Part shown: piece after piece, positions 38,693 through 47,146 of the stretch
Numbering within the stretch: position 1 is the first letter of the stretch
Layout: each line of letters opens with the position of its first letter
From: Micromonospora narathiwatensis
GTDB taxonomy: Bacteria > Actinomycetota > Actinomycetes > Mycobacteriales > Micromonosporaceae
DNA length: 64,000 nt
Direction: 5' to 3'
Assembly (NCBI RefSeq): GCF_900089605.1
Contig: NZ_LT594324.1
Location: 372,001 to 436,000 of the forward strand
Translations under genes and position numbers: made by a program
The notes under the pieces: generated by a model
What the model was told of the DNA's origin: nothing
Database searches by the model: none
The model's input: only the letters and a program-made list of their open reading frames with translations

Positions 38693-39115
38693 TCAGAGGT
38701 CCAGGAGGACCGTGCGGGGGCCCACGTTGACGCTCTCGACCAGCATGTGGGCACGGAAGCGGCCGGTCTCGACCGGCGCGCCGCGCTCGCGCAGGGCCTC
38801 GACGACCGCGGTGACCAGGGGTTCGGCCACCTCGGCGGGGGCCGCCGCCGTCCAGGTCGGCCGCCGGCCCTTGCGGGCGTCGCCGTAGAGGGTGAACTGG
38901 CTGACCACCAGGATCGGCGCACCGGTGTCGGCGGCGCTCTTCTCGTCGTCGAGGATGCGCAGCTCGTGGATCTTGCGGGCCATGGTGGCCGCCACCTGCG
39001 GGGTGTCGGCGTGGGTCACGCCGAGCAGCACCAGCAGGCCGTTGTCGATCTCGCCGACCACCTCGTCGCCGACGGTCACGCTGGCCCGGCTGACCGTCTG
39101 CACCACCGCCCGCAT
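38693..39115 (-). CDS. dtd: D-aminoacyl-tRNA deacylase
   Basis: Hydrolyses D-aminoacyl-tRNAs so that D-amino acids are recycled and not used, 140 aa. It has [15 protein letters not shown] at the start, the active-site [15 protein letters not shown] and a C-terminal GP motif in [14 protein letters not shown]. The latter reads NVGPRT, whereas the common form is NDGPVT, so the Gly-Pro proofreading dipeptide is kept but its flanks differ. The ATG overlaps the stop of the upstream methyltransferase gene by one base, so the two are cotranscribed. Confidence 0.94.
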   Translation of the reverse strand: MRAVVQTVSRASVTVGDEVVGEIDNGLLVLLGVTHADTPQVAATMARKIHELRILDDEKSAADTGAPILVVSQFTLYGDARKGRRPTWTAAAPAEVAEPLVTAVVEALRERGAPVETGRFRAHMLVESVNVGPRTVLLDL

Positions 39116-40599
39116 CAGTCCGTCACCGGCTCGACGATGCCCCGCTCGACCAGGTGCGCCACGATCGGGCCGGCCGCCTCGGCCAGCTCGTCCGGGGTGA
39201 CGTCGTGCGCGGCGGCGAGCAGCGCGAGCTGGTCGCGCAGCGGCAGCCGGCCGTCCGCGCCGCCGACCAGGGCCAGCACCAGCGGGTCGATCTCCTCGGT
39301 CCAGCGCAGCCCGTGCGGCATGGCCAGGACCTGCCGGTCCACCGCCCAGCCCTCGTCGCCCATGGTCGCCTCCTGCCGTAGCTGGAGCCCCTCGGCGGCC
39401 CGGTAGCGCGCGGCGAGCAGCCCGTCGGCGTCACGGGACCGGAGCCAGTCCTGCCGGTCGAACCACTCGGCGATCCGGTCGCCCATCGGCGGTTCCACCC
39501 GCTGGCGCAGGTCCTCCACCCGGACGACCGGCTGGTCGTTGCCGGAGCGGCGCAGCGAGACGATGCCGAAGCCGACCGCCTCCACCTTGTGCGCGTCGAA
39601 CCAGTCCAGCCAGGCCGCCATCCGCTGCGGGTCGGCCGCCTCGCCGACGTCGGTCAGCCACAGGTTGACGTACGCCATCGGGTCGGCCACCTCGCGCTGG
39701 ATCACCCAGGCGTCCAGCCCGGTGCCGGCGAACCAGCCGGCCACCCGCTCGTCCCACTCCTCGCCGGCGACGTGCACCCAGTTGGCCAGGTACTGCATCG
39801 TGCCGCCCTCGGTGAGCAGGTGCGGGGCGGCGGCGGCCAACTCGGCGCCGATCGCGTCGCCGACCCGGCCCGAGTCCCGGTAGACGTGCGTGGTGGTGCC
39901 GGGGCCGACCACGAACGGCGGGTTGCTGACCACCAGGTCGAACCGGCGCCCGGCGACCGGGGCGACCATGTCCCCGCGCAGCAGCTCCCAGTCCTGGCCG
40001 TTGAGCGCGGCGGTGGTGGCGGCGAAGCGCAGCGCCCGCTCGGAGACGTCGGTCGCGGTCACCCGCCGGGCGTGGGTGGACAGGTGCAGGGCCTGTACGC
40101 CGGAGCCGGTGCCCAGGTCCAGCGCGGTCTCCACCGGGCGGCGGACGGCGGCGCCGATCAGCGTCTGGGTGGCCCCGCCGATGCCGAGCACGTGCTCGCT
40201 GTGCAGCGGCTTCCCGGGCCGGGCGCTGGCCGGCACGTCGGCGAGCACCCACCAGTCGTCGCCGTACGGTTCGAGGTCGACGCCGGCGCGCAGGCCGTCG
40301 GCGTACCGCTCGACGATCCCGCCGGCGACGGCCTCCGCTACGGTGAGCGGGGCGAGCGCGGCGGCCACCGCCGCCTCCGGCTCGGTCTGGTCGCAGATGA
40401 AGACCCGGATCAGCGTGGCGAGCGGGTCGCGGTCCTCGGTGGCGCGCAGCGCGGCCCGGAAGTCGTTGCGGGCCACCCCGCCGGTGGCCTGCGAACCGAG
40501 CCGGTCGGCGATGCCGTTGGCGGTGAAGCGCGCCCGGGTCAGCGCGGTCCGCAGCGCCTCGACGCCGGCGGGGGAGAGGAGCATGTCTTGACGGTCCAC
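39115..40599 (-). CDS. Class I SAM methyltransferase, PrmC/HemK-like
   Basis: 494-aa protein. The N-terminal region (about 1-140) is helical. A Rossmann methyltransferase domain has the SAM loop [13 protein letters not shown] near residue 163 and the catalytic NPPF in [12 protein letters not shown], the signature of enzymes that methylate glutamine, adenine or guanine. A long C-terminal region (about 320-494) is unlike PrmC and carries a helical domain. Its target cannot be given. I chose the GTG at 40599 (AGGA upstream); an ATG at 40584 is an alternative. It is upstream of dtd with a one-base overlap. Confidence 0.85.
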   Translation of the reverse strand: MDRQDMLLSPAGVEALRTALTRARFTANGIADRLGSQATGGVARNDFRAALRATEDRDPLATLIRVFICDQTEPEAAVAAALAPLTVAEAVAGGIVERYADGLRAGVDLEPYGDDWWVLADVPASARPGKPLHSEHVLGIGGATQTLIGAAVRRPVETALDLGTGSGVQALHLSTHARRVTATDVSERALRFAATTAALNGQDWELLRGDMVAPVAGRRFDLVVSNPPFVVGPGTTTHVYRDSGRVGDAIGAELAAAAPHLLTEGGTMQYLANWVHVAGEEWDERVAGWFAGTGLDAWVIQREVADPMAYVNLWLTDVGEAADPQRMAAWLDWFDAHKVEAVGFGIVSLRRSGNDQPVVRVEDLRQRVEPPMGDRIAEWFDRQDWLRSRDADGLLAARYRAAEGLQLRQEATMGDEGWAVDRQVLAMPHGLRWTEEIDPLVLALVGGADGRLPLRDQLALLAAAHDVTPDELAEAAGPIVAHLVERGIVEPVTD

Positions 40600-40783
40600 A
40601 TCGCCATCCTGCCCTCCCGGTGTCGTCGACCGGCCGGCACCCGCGACTTCCATACCGCGAACACCATACATTTGCCGTGATCCCTTTCATCAACTTCGAT
40701 GTCTGGCTACCATCTCCCCCAACATCCGCCGATGGGTGCCCCGATGGCCACGAGCCCGGGCGTGCCCGGTAGGGAGCCAGACA

Positions 40784-42004
40784 ATGTCCGACGTGTCCGT
40801 GCCCCGGCGGCGCGCCCTCCGCGCGCTCGCCATCGCCGCAACCGCCGCGGCCCTCTCCGCCGCCGCCTCCACCCCCGCCCTCGCCGCCCCCACCGGCGAC
40901 ATCCGCTACGCGGGCTCCCCGGACGCCGTCAGCGGCAGCTACCTGGTGGTGCTCAAGAGCGACACCGTGGGTTCCGTCAACAGCCCCGCCGCCCGCACCG
41001 CGGTCCCGGAGCGCGCCGCCGGACTCGCCAAGCGCTACGGCGGCTCGGTCGGCACGGTCTGGAGCGCCGCGCTGACCGGCTACAGCGCGAAGATGAGCGC
41101 GGGCCAGGCCCGCCGGCTCGCCGCCGACCCGGCCGTCGCGTACGTCGAGCAGGACCAGGTGGTTACCCTCCAGGGCACCCAGACCGGCGCGACCTGGGGG
41201 CTGGACCGGATCGATCAGCGGAACCTGCCGCTGAACGGCAGCTTCACCTACCCGAACACGGCCACGAACGTGCGGGCGTACATCATCGACACCGGTATCC
41301 GGATCACCCACAGCAACTTCGGTGGCCGGGCTAGCTGGGGCACCAACACCGTGGACAGCAACAACACCGACTGCAACGGCCACGGCACGCACGTCGCCGG
41401 CACCGTCGGCAGCAGCACCTACGGCGTGGCCAAGGGCGTCCGCCTGATCGCGGTCAAGGTGCTCAACTGCGCCGGCAGCGGCACCACGGCCGGCGTGGTG
41501 AACGGCGTCAACTGGGTCACCGCGAACGCGGTCAAGCCGGCCGTGGCCAACATGAGCCTCGGCGGCGGCGCCAGCACCACCCTCGACAACGCGGTGGCCA
41601 GCTCGGTCAGCTCCGGCGTCACGTACGGCGTCGCGGGCGGCAACGACAACGCCAACGCCTGCAACTACTCCCCGGCCCGGGTCTCCTCCGCGATCACCGT
41701 CGGCGCCACCACCAGCACCGACGCCCGTGCCTCGTACTCCAACTACGGCTCCTGCCTGGACATCTTCGCGCCGGGCTCGTCGATCACGTCGACCTGGAGC
41801 ACCAGCGACAGCGCCACCAACACGATCAGCGGCACCTCGATGGCCACGCCGCACGTGGTCGGCGCGGCCGCGCTCGTGCTCGGCGCCAACCCGTCGTACA
41901 CCCCGGCGCAGGTGAAGAGCTACCTCACCAGCAACGCCACCAGCGGCGTGGTGACCAGCCCCGGCAGCGGCTCGCCGAACCGGCTGCTCTTCGTCGTCAA
42001 CTGA
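40784..42004 (+). CDS. Secreted subtilisin-like serine protease (S8, proteinase K type)
   Basis: 406-aa secreted protease. A Tat-like or Sec signal (VPRRRALRALAIAATAAALS) ends near STPALAAP. An inhibitor I9 propeptide (about 45-125, SGSYLVVLKSDTV to VAYVEQDQVV) must be cut for activity. The mature domain has Asp in AYIIDTGI (about 169), His in NGHGTHVAGT (about 201) and Ser in SGTSMATPHV (about 352), plus two probable disulfides. The ATG at 40784 has GGGAG upstream. It is a single gene with its own terminator and probably works on extracellular protein. No pro-domain convertase or inhibitor gene lies next to it. Confidence 0.95.
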   Translation: MSDVSVPRRRALRALAIAATAAALSAAASTPALAAPTGDIRYAGSPDAVSGSYLVVLKSDTVGSVNSPAARTAVPERAAGLAKRYGGSVGTVWSAALTGYSAKMSAGQARRLAADPAVAYVEQDQVVTLQGTQTGATWGLDRIDQRNLPLNGSFTYPNTATNVRAYIIDTGIRITHSNFGGRASWGTNTVDSNNTDCNGHGTHVAGTVGSSTYGVAKGVRLIAVKVLNCAGSGTTAGVVNGVNWVTANAVKPAVANMSLGGGASTTLDNAVASSVSSGVTYGVAGGNDNANACNYSPARVSSAITVGATTSTDARASYSNYGSCLDIFAPGSSITSTWSTSDSATNTISGTSMATPHVVGAAALVLGANPSYTPAQVKSYLTSNATSGVVTSPGSGSPNRLLFVVN

Positions 42005-42019
42005 CGACCCGCCCCGTAC

Positions 42020-42050
42020 GCGGCCCGGTGGACCCCGTCCGCCGGGCCGC
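42020..42050 (+). terminator. Terminator of the subtilase gene
   Basis: A 14-bp stem with one G-T pair (42020-42033 with 42037-42050) and a 3-nt loop lies 15 bp after the stop codon. Confidence 0.75.
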
Positions 42051-42109
42051 GTCGCGTCGTCGCGGGGAGTCGCCGTGGCGGGCGGCGGCCCGACCGGCAG
42101 GATGGGGGC

Positions 42110-42685
42110 ATGACGCTCTCCCTGCCCATCGACCCCGAGGCCAACGCGCTGCTGGCGCGCAGCCCGCTGGCGCTGCTCCTCGGCATGGTGCTCGACCAGC
42201 AGGTGCCGATGGAGAAGGCATTCTCCTCGCCGTACGTCCTCGCCCAGCGGATCGGTCACGAGCCGGACGCCCGGGAGCTGGCCGGCTACGACCCGGAGGC
42301 CCTGGTCACGATCTTCGCCCAGCCGCCGGCCCTGCACCGGTTCCCCAAGGCCATGGCGGCCCGGGTCCAGGAGGTGTGCCGGGTCCTGGTCGAGCGGTAC
42401 GACGGCGACCCGGCCGGGCTCTGGTCCGACGTCACGGACGGCCGTGAGCTGCTGCGCCGGGTCGGCGAACTGCCCGGCTTCGGCAAGCAGAAGGCGCAGA
42501 TCTTCGTCGCCCTGCTCGGCAAGCGGTTCGGCATCGCCCCGGCCGGCTGGCGGGAGGCCGCCGGCGGGTACGGCGAGGCCGAGGCGTACCGGTCGGTGGC
42601 GGACGTGACCGGCCCCGAGGCGCTGCGCCAGGTCCGGGAGTACAAGCAGCGGATGAAGGCCGAGGCGAAGGCCGCGAAGGGCTGA
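42110..42685 (+). CDS. HhH-GPD-type base-excision repair protein
   Basis: 191-aa protein of the helix-hairpin-helix glycosylase fold, with the hairpin LPGFGKQKAQIFVALLG near 120-137 and an N-terminal helix pair (LLGMVLDQQVPMEKAF). It lacks the iron-sulfur cluster of the Nth/MutY family. Members of this small actinobacterial family are annotated as base-excision repair proteins, but the damaged base is unknown. It lies between the subtilase terminator and the convergent toxin-antitoxin pair. Codon use is ordinary. Confidence 0.87.
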   Translation: MTLSLPIDPEANALLARSPLALLLGMVLDQQVPMEKAFSSPYVLAQRIGHEPDARELAGYDPEALVTIFAQPPALHRFPKAMAARVQEVCRVLVERYDGDPAGLWSDVTDGRELLRRVGELPGFGKQKAQIFVALLGKRFGIAPAGWREAAGGYGEAEAYRSVADVTGPEALRQVREYKQRMKAEAKAAKG

Positions 42686-42718
42686 CCCGGCCGCCGCGTA
42701 CCCCGGTCGTCGGGTCGG

Positions 42719-43030
42719 TCAGGCGGCGGTGGGGCGGGACAGCGCGGCCAGCGCCCGGCGTACGTCGGCGAGCGAGACCGTCGCCGAGTCGTCCAGATCG
42801 GCCAGCCCGGCCTCGATCCACTGCCGCATCAGCGTGGTCACCCCGATGCCGCGCGCCTCGGCGACGGCCCGGACCCGTTCGTACGTCTCCAGCGGCAGGC
42901 GGACCGAGCGGCTGACCATCGGCACGTCGGTGTCGGGGGTGGGCAGCTCGGCCGGCTGTGTCTCGTCGATCAGGTCGGCGAACGCGTCGCCGCCGTCGTG
43001 GAACCGCTTGGTCGCCTCGTTACGGTGCAT
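42719..43030 (-). CDS. Ribbon-helix-helix antitoxin (BrnA/CopG-like)
   Basis: 103-aa acidic protein with a C-terminal ribbon-helix-helix DNA-binding region (MVSRSVRLPLETYERVRAVA, GIGVTTLMRQWIEAGL). It overlaps the upstream toxin gene by 11 bp and is second in the operon, as in BrnT-BrnA pairs. It should bind the toxin and repress the operon. The N-terminal half (DGGDAFADLIDETQPAE) is probably the toxin-binding tail, an unusual position if the DNA-binding part is C-terminal. Confidence 0.8.
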   Translation of the reverse strand: MHRNEATKRFHDGGDAFADLIDETQPAELPTPDTDVPMVSRSVRLPLETYERVRAVAEARGIGVTTLMRQWIEAGLADLDDSATVSLADVRRALAALSRPTAA

Positions 43031-43331
43031 CGTGACCGCCTCCTCGTCGGCGTGATCTCCGCACCGTCTCGTCGTAGCGCTTGGCCTCGACGTCGCTCAG
43101 TTCGCGGGCGGAGAGGATGTCCCAGTCGTTGTCGGTGCCGTCGGCCTCGGCCAGCAGCACGGCGAGGCGCCGCCCCCGGTGGTCGGTCGCGTAGACCACC
43201 ATGACGTCGTCCCCGAGGTGCCGGATGACCCGTCGCGTGCTGTGCAGGGCCTCCCAGACTTCCCCCGGCGTGACGTCGTAGACCCGCAGGTTGGCCAACG
43301 CCTCGTCGGTGAAGCTGAACCGGTTGCCCAC
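43020..43331 (-). CDS. BrnT-like toxin
   Basis: 103-aa basic protein starting VGNRFSFTDEALANLRVYDV and continuing TPGEVWEALHSTRRV. It has the BrnT-like alternation of a TPGEV-type helix and strands (VMVVYATDHRGRRLAVLLAE, WDILSARELSDVEAKRYDE) that form a RelE-like RNase fold. The GTG at 43331 has no strong Shine-Dalgarno site, which would keep toxin translation low. The family assignment is by pattern and gene arrangement only. RNase activity is inferred. Confidence 0.7.
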   Translation of the reverse strand: MGNRFSFTDEALANLRVYDVTPGEVWEALHSTRRVIRHLGDDVMVVYATDHRGRRLAVLLAEADGTDNDWDILSARELSDVEAKRYDETVRRSRRRGGGHDAP

Positions 43332-43436
43332 GGGCGGAGCGTACCACGCACGTAACACGCACGCCTTGTCACGATTTTCGCCGATCAACCGTCCGGGGTG
43401 ACAGGATGAGGCGTAATCCCCTTGAGGAGGTCCGTG

Positions 43437-43793
43437 GTGAAGCGTCAGGCGTACCAGCCGATCCTGATCACCGACGCCTCGCGCAGCCAGGACGACCAGC
43501 TCACCAGCCGGCAGAAGCGCTACGTGCTGATGATGGGCATCCGGGTCGCGTGTCTGGTGGCCGGCGCGATCCTGGTCGGCGCGAAGGCGCCCCTGCTCTG
43601 GCTCTGGCTGCCGCTGTGCGGCATCGGGATGGCGCTCATCCCGTGGCTGGCGGTGCTGCTGGCCAACGACCGCCCCCCGAAGGAACAGCACCGCCTGACC
43701 AACAAACTCCACCACCGCCCCCCTGCCGCCACCCCACCCACGGCCCTCCCCGCCGAACAGTCCCCCCACAAAATCATCGACGCCGAACCCTAA
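43437..43793 (+). CDS. DUF3099 family membrane protein
   Basis: 118-aa protein of the DUF3099 family, starting VKRQAYQPILITDASRSQDD, with two predicted transmembrane helices (about 32-50 and 55-75). The cytoplasmic tail is rich in Pro and His. I chose the GTG at 43437, 6 nt after GAGGAGG; an adjacent GTG at 43434 is too close to that site. Its stop (CCC TAA) opens the C/T-rich left flank of a dispersed hairpin element, whose outer ends CCCTAACCACC and GGTGGGTTAGGG are roughly complementary. Confidence 0.85.
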   Translation: MKRQAYQPILITDASRSQDDQLTSRQKRYVLMMGIRVACLVAGAILVGAKAPLLWLWLPLCGIGMALIPWLAVLLANDRPPKEQHRLTNKLHHRPPAATPPTALPAEQSPHKIIDAEP

Positions 43794-43864
43794 CCACCCC
43801 CACACCCCCGCCCCCCGCCCTCTCCCCGCCCTCTCCCCGCCCTCTCCCCGCCCTCTCCCCTCCG

Positions 43865-43935
43865 CGATCTTGCACTTCATGCCTCGGCAAAACGCCCCGA
43901 ACGCGGACAAATTCGGGGCCGTAAGTGCAAGATCG
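43865..43935. repeat. Dispersed hairpin element, copy 2
   Basis: A 13-bp perfect inverted repeat (CGATCTTGCACTT at 43865-43877, complement at 43923-43935) with a 45-nt loop. Beside the left arm is ATGCCTCGGCA, the counterpart of TGCCTAGGCA beside the right arm of copy 1, so the copies are inverted relative to each other. Pyrimidine-rich DNA, including four CCGCCCTCTCC repeats, lies on the left and G-rich DNA on the right. It lies between convergent genes. Confidence 0.8.
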
Positions 43936-43966
43936 CCGTGGGTGGGTGGGAGGGAGGGAGGGTGGG

Positions 43967-44866
43967 TTAGGGGGTGGGGCGGGCGCCGATGGAGGAGACG
44001 GCGAGGGCGCCGAGGTCGCCGGCCCGGGAGAGGGCCGCGCGGGGGTCGGCGCCGGCTCGCCAGGCGGTGAGCAGGCCGGCGGCGAAGGCGTCGCCGGCGC
44101 CGGTGACGTCCACCACGGGCACCCCACGGGCGGGTGCCGCCTCGACCACCCCGGTCCGGTCCACCCAGACCGCGCCGGCCGCGCCCCGCTTGACCACCAC
44201 CCGCCGGGCCACCGAGGTCAGCGCCCGCCCCTGCGCCGCCGGGTCCAGCCCGCCGGCCAGCACCGTCGCCTCGTCGGTGTTGACCAGCAGCAGGTCGACG
44301 TCGCGTACCCAGGTCAGGAAGGCCGTCGCGCCGACCCGCCGCAGCGGCGCCGCGGAGGCGGCGTCGACGCTGGTGGTCAGCCCGCGCTCGCGGGCGGCGG
44401 CCAGCGCGCGCAGGCCCGCGCCGCGCGACCCGGCGTCCAACAGGGTGTACGCGGACAGGTGCATGTGCCCGGCGTCGGGCGCCTCCGCCAGGGCCCGGTC
44501 GATCTGCGCCGCGGTGAGCCGCAGGTTCGCCCCGCGCTGGCTGATCATCGTGCGCTCCCCGTCGTGGGTGAGCACGATGACGGTGCCGGTCGGGTAGTCC
44601 TCGTGGCGTTCCACCGCGCAGGCCACCCCGACCCGCTCCAGCTCGGCCACCCGTTCGCGGCCCGCCTCGTCGTCGCCGACCGCGGCGGCCAGCGTGACCT
44701 CCGCCCCCTGGGCGGCGAGCCAGGCCGCCGTGTTGGCCGCCTGCCCGCCACCGCTGAACCGGATCCCGGCCGCGGTGTCCGAACCGGTCGCCAGGGGACC
44801 TGAGAGCACCGCGACCACGTCGGTGATCACGTCCCCGACGACGACGATGCGGGACGCTCGGCTCAT
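43967..44866 (-). CDS. psuK: PfkB-family kinase, probable pseudouridine kinase
   Basis: 299-aa ribokinase-fold sugar or nucleoside kinase, with the substrate-side motif RFSGGGQAANTAAWLA and the catalytic DVTGAGDAFAAGLL near the C-terminus. Because it directly follows psuG, it most likely phosphorylates pseudouridine to give the psuG substrate; another nucleoside or sugar is possible. Its ATG at 44866 overlaps the stop of a 16-codon micro-ORF by ATGA, and GAGGTGACGGC provides the ribosome-binding site inside that micro-ORF. It ends in ARPTP and a stop at GGTGGGTTAGGG, the same context as the malic enzyme gene. Confidence 0.88.
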   Translation of the reverse strand: MSRASRIVVVGDVITDVVAVLSGPLATGSDTAAGIRFSGGGQAANTAAWLAAQGAEVTLAAAVGDDEAGRERVAELERVGVACAVERHEDYPTGTVIVLTHDGERTMISQRGANLRLTAAQIDRALAEAPDAGHMHLSAYTLLDAGSRGAGLRALAAARERGLTTSVDAASAAPLRRVGATAFLTWVRDVDLLLVNTDEATVLAGGLDPAAQGRALTSVARRVVVKRGAAGAVWVDRTGVVEAAPARGVPVVDVTGAGDAFAAGLLTAWRAGADPRAALSRAGDLGALAVSSIGARPTP

Positions 44867-44913
44867 GCCGTCACCTCTCTGCGGCGATGTTTCGCTCGCG
44901 GACGCTCGCTCAT
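44863..44913 (-). CDS. Micro-ORF 2 between psuG and psuK (16 codons)
   Basis: ATG at 44913 preceded by GAGGTGACGGC encodes [16 protein letters not shown], a very basic 16-residue peptide. Its stop overlaps the psuK start (ATGA), and its own start overlaps the stop of micro-ORF 1 in the same way. Its initiation region is a near-copy of that of psuK. It is probably a translational relay or a by-product of duplication. Confidence 0.45.
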   Translation of the reverse strand: MSERPRAKHRRREVTA

Positions 44914-44984
44914 GCCGTCACCTCGCTTCGCTCGGCGCCGACATGAGGCACCACGGCGCCCCGGGCGATGATTCGCTGGCTCAT
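44910..44984 (-). CDS. Micro-ORF 1 between psuG and psuK (24 codons)
   Basis: ATG at 44984 overlaps the psuG stop (ATGA), encodes [20 protein letters not shown] followed by EVTA, and ends by overlapping the start of micro-ORF 2. Together the two micro-ORFs let ribosomes pass from psuG to psuK without a gap. Expression is not shown. Confidence 0.45.
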   Translation of the reverse strand: MSQRIIARGAVVPHVGAERSEVTA

Positions 44985-45916
44985 GCCGTGCGTTCGGCGC
45001 GCCGGGCCGCCGCGGCGACCGCGACGCGTGCCGCCAGGTCGGCGTTGCGCAGGATGATCCGGACGTTGACCGCCAGGCTGGCACCCTCGGTGGCCGAGTG
45101 GAAGTGGGCCAGCAGGAACGGCGTGACCGCCTTTCCGGTCACCCCCTCGGCGGCCAGCATGGCCAGGCCGGCGGCGAGGGTGCGGTCGTGCAGCGCCGGG
45201 TCGAGCTGCTCGTCGGTCGGGAGCGGGTTCGCCACCACCAGCCCGCCGTGGTGCACGCCCTGCCGTTTCCGCGCGAGGAGCACGTCGGCGACCTGCTCCG
45301 GCGACTCGACCGACCAGTCCAGGTCGAAGCCGGCGTCGGTCAGGTAGAAGCCGGGGAAGCGGCGGGTGCGGTAGCCGACCACGCTCACCCCCAGGGTCTC
45401 CAGCCGTTCCAGGGTGGCGCCCACATCGAGGATGGACTTCACCCCGGCGCAGATCACCGCGATCGGCGTCCGGGCCAGGGTGATCAGGTCGGCCGACTCG
45501 TCGAAGGTCTGCGCCGCCTCCCGGTGCACCCCGCCCAGGCCGCCGGTGGCGAAGACGTCGATTCCGGCCGCCGCGGCCACCGCGCTGGTCGCGGCCACCG
45601 TGGTGGCACCGTCCGCGCCGGCCGCCGCCGCAACCGCCAGATCGCGTACGGAGAGCTTGCTCACGCCGTCGACCGTGGCGAGCCGGGTCAACTGCGCGTC
45701 GTCCAGGCCAACGATCAGCTCGCCGGCGACCATGCCGATGGTGGCCGGAACCGCCCCCGCGTCCCGGACCGCCTGCTCGATCTGCCGGGCGACCAGCAGA
45801 TTGTCCGGCCGGGGGAGGCCGTGCGAGACGATGGTGCTCTCCAGGGCGACGACTGGACGCCCGTCGCGCAGGGCGTCGGCCACTTCGGTGCCGAAACTGA
45901 TGTGAAAGTTGGTCAC
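44981..45916 (-). CDS. psuG: Pseudouridine-5'-phosphate glycosidase
   Basis: Splits pseudouridine 5'-phosphate to uracil and ribose 5-phosphate, 311 aa. Family motifs are [17 protein letters not shown], the catalytic Lys region [18 protein letters not shown], the [18 protein letters not shown] segment and [10 protein letters not shown] near the end. The GTG at 45916 ([12 protein letters not shown]) has only a weak GGAA site. It is the first gene of the psuG-psuK operon, divergent from the DUF3039 gene by 88 bp. Together the pair recycles pseudouridine from RNA turnover. Confidence 0.94.
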   Translation of the reverse strand: MTNFHISFGTEVADALRDGRPVVALESTIVSHGLPRPDNLLVARQIEQAVRDAGAVPATIGMVAGELIVGLDDAQLTRLATVDGVSKLSVRDLAVAAAAGADGATTVAATSAVAAAAGIDVFATGGLGGVHREAAQTFDESADLITLARTPIAVICAGVKSILDVGATLERLETLGVSVVGYRTRRFPGFYLTDAGFDLDWSVESPEQVADVLLARKRQGVHHGGLVVANPLPTDEQLDPALHDRTLAAGLAMLAAEGVTGKAVTPFLLAHFHSATEGASLAVNVRIILRNADLAARVAVAAAARRAERTA

Positions 45917-46004
45917 TTCCGTTACGGTACGGGCCGCGTTCGGGCCGGTCTGCGGTGGACCGGCCCCGCGGGACCTGCAAAACTGGAAAGTTGGAGGTGT
46001 AGAC

Positions 46005-46223
46005 GTGAGCACACAGGTTCTCGAGCGTCCCGAGCTGAAGGACGCCGACACCGGTCCCGAGATGTTCCACTACGTCCGCAAGGACAAGATCGCCGAGAGC
46101 GCGGTCATGGGCACGTTCGTCGTCGCGCTGTGCGGGGAGACCTTCCCGGTCACCAAGGCGGCCAAGCCCGGGTCGCCGGTCTGCCCGAAGTGCAAGGAGA
46201 TCTACGACTCCTGGGACGAGTGA
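46005..46223 (+). CDS. DUF3039 family protein
   Basis: 72-aa actinobacterial protein with [20 protein letters not shown] and a small Cys-containing end (VALCGETF and [14 protein letters not shown]) that may bind zinc through three Cys. The GTG at 46005 has TTGGAGG upstream at a normal distance. Conserved but of unknown function. The reading frame upstream of the GTG is open but falls in the divergent promoter region. Confidence 0.88.
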   Translation: MSTQVLERPELKDADTGPEMFHYVRKDKIAESAVMGTFVVALCGETFPVTKAAKPGSPVCPKCKEIYDSWDE

Positions 46224-46251
46224 CCTTGGGCGGCCCCGCCGCCCGCCCGCG

Positions 46252-46257
46252 TACCCT
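46252..46257 (+). promoter_or_regulatory. -10 hexamer TACCCT placed for a leaderless mRNA
   Basis: TACCCT ends 6 nt before the GTG at 46264, and no Shine-Dalgarno sequence is present. Confidence 0.45.
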
Positions 46258-46263
46258 TCGCCG

Positions 46264-46914
46264 GTGACCACCTCCACCGTCCTGCTCGTCGCCGACCTCA
46301 CCGGTGTCGCGGTCTTCGCCGCCTCCGGCGCCTCCGCGGCGGTGGCCAAGCGGCTCGACCTCTTCGGGGTGGTCTTCGTGGGCGTCGTCGCGGCGCTCGG
46401 CGGCGGGATCTTCCGCGACCTGGTCATCAACGAGGTCCCGCCGCTGGCCTTCGCCGACTGGCGGTACGCGGCCACGGCGGCGGCGACCGCCGCCGCCGTG
46501 TTCTGGCTGCATCCGCAACTGGCCCGGCTGCGCACCACCGTGCTGGTGCTCGACGCGGCCGGCCTCGGCCTGTTCACCGTCACCGGCACGCTCAAGGCCC
46601 TCGACGCCCACGTCCCGGCGGTCGGCGCCTGCATGATCGGCGTGCTCACCGCGATCGGCGGCGGTCTGGGCCGGGACCTGCTCACCGGGGAGATCCCGGT
46701 GGTGCTGCGCCGGGAGATCTACGCCCTCGCCGCGCTCGCCGGGTCGATCCTGGTGGCCCTGCTGTCGGCGTACGGACAGGCGCACGCGGCCGGGCTGATC
46801 GTGGCGATCGCCTTCGTCTTCGTGCTGCGGCTGGTCGCGCTGCGGCGGCGCTGGTCCGCCCCGGTCGCCACCCTGCGTCCGCCCCGCACCGGCACCCGCG
46901 GCCCGCGAGGCTGA
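46264..46914 (+). CDS. Trimeric intracellular cation channel (TRIC/UPF0126) family protein
   Basis: 216-aa membrane protein with about seven hydrophobic helices in two repeats. Each repeat carries the family motif, AALGGGIFRDLV and TAIGGGLGRDLLTGEIP, with Gly-Gly-Gly and Arg-Asp. Prokaryotic TRIC proteins form trimeric channels that conduct potassium or sodium. It probably has a leaderless mRNA. The basic tail (RRRWSAPVATLRPPRTGTRG) is cytoplasmic. It is followed by about 230 bp with no gene before the helicase. Confidence 0.9.
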   Translation: MTTSTVLLVADLTGVAVFAASGASAAVAKRLDLFGVVFVGVVAALGGGIFRDLVINEVPPLAFADWRYAATAAATAAAVFWLHPQLARLRTTVLVLDAAGLGLFTVTGTLKALDAHVPAVGACMIGVLTAIGGGLGRDLLTGEIPVVLRREIYALAALAGSILVALLSAYGQAHAAGLIVAIAFVFVLRLVALRRRWSAPVATLRPPRTGTRGPRG

Positions 46915-47146
46915 GCCCCGCGCCGCCGCCGGCACCGTGCCCGCTCCCGCACGGCGTCCGTCGGCGAGCACGGAGGTGCGGGGCCGGCGGATGTGACCAG
47001 CGTGGCGTCGAGTGGGGAGAACGGGCCCCGCTGGTTATGCTGAGTCGGCCTTCGCGGCACCTTTTGCGCGGAGGCGTTTTCATGGGCGGCGGGACCCGTG
47101 GCCCTCGGCCGGGGCCCGCCGTCGTGCGGTCGGAGAGGAGCTACGT

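Noticed and set aside
39431..42337. A minus-strand frame of 968 codons spanning the methyltransferase and antisense to the subtilase
   Set aside because: It crosses two real genes and an intergenic region with a promoter and terminator, and shows no protein-like pattern.
46915..47146. A small gene or ncRNA between the TRIC and helicase genes
   Set aside because: Short open frames lack ribosome-binding sites and coding pattern, and only weak GC-rich hairpins are visible.
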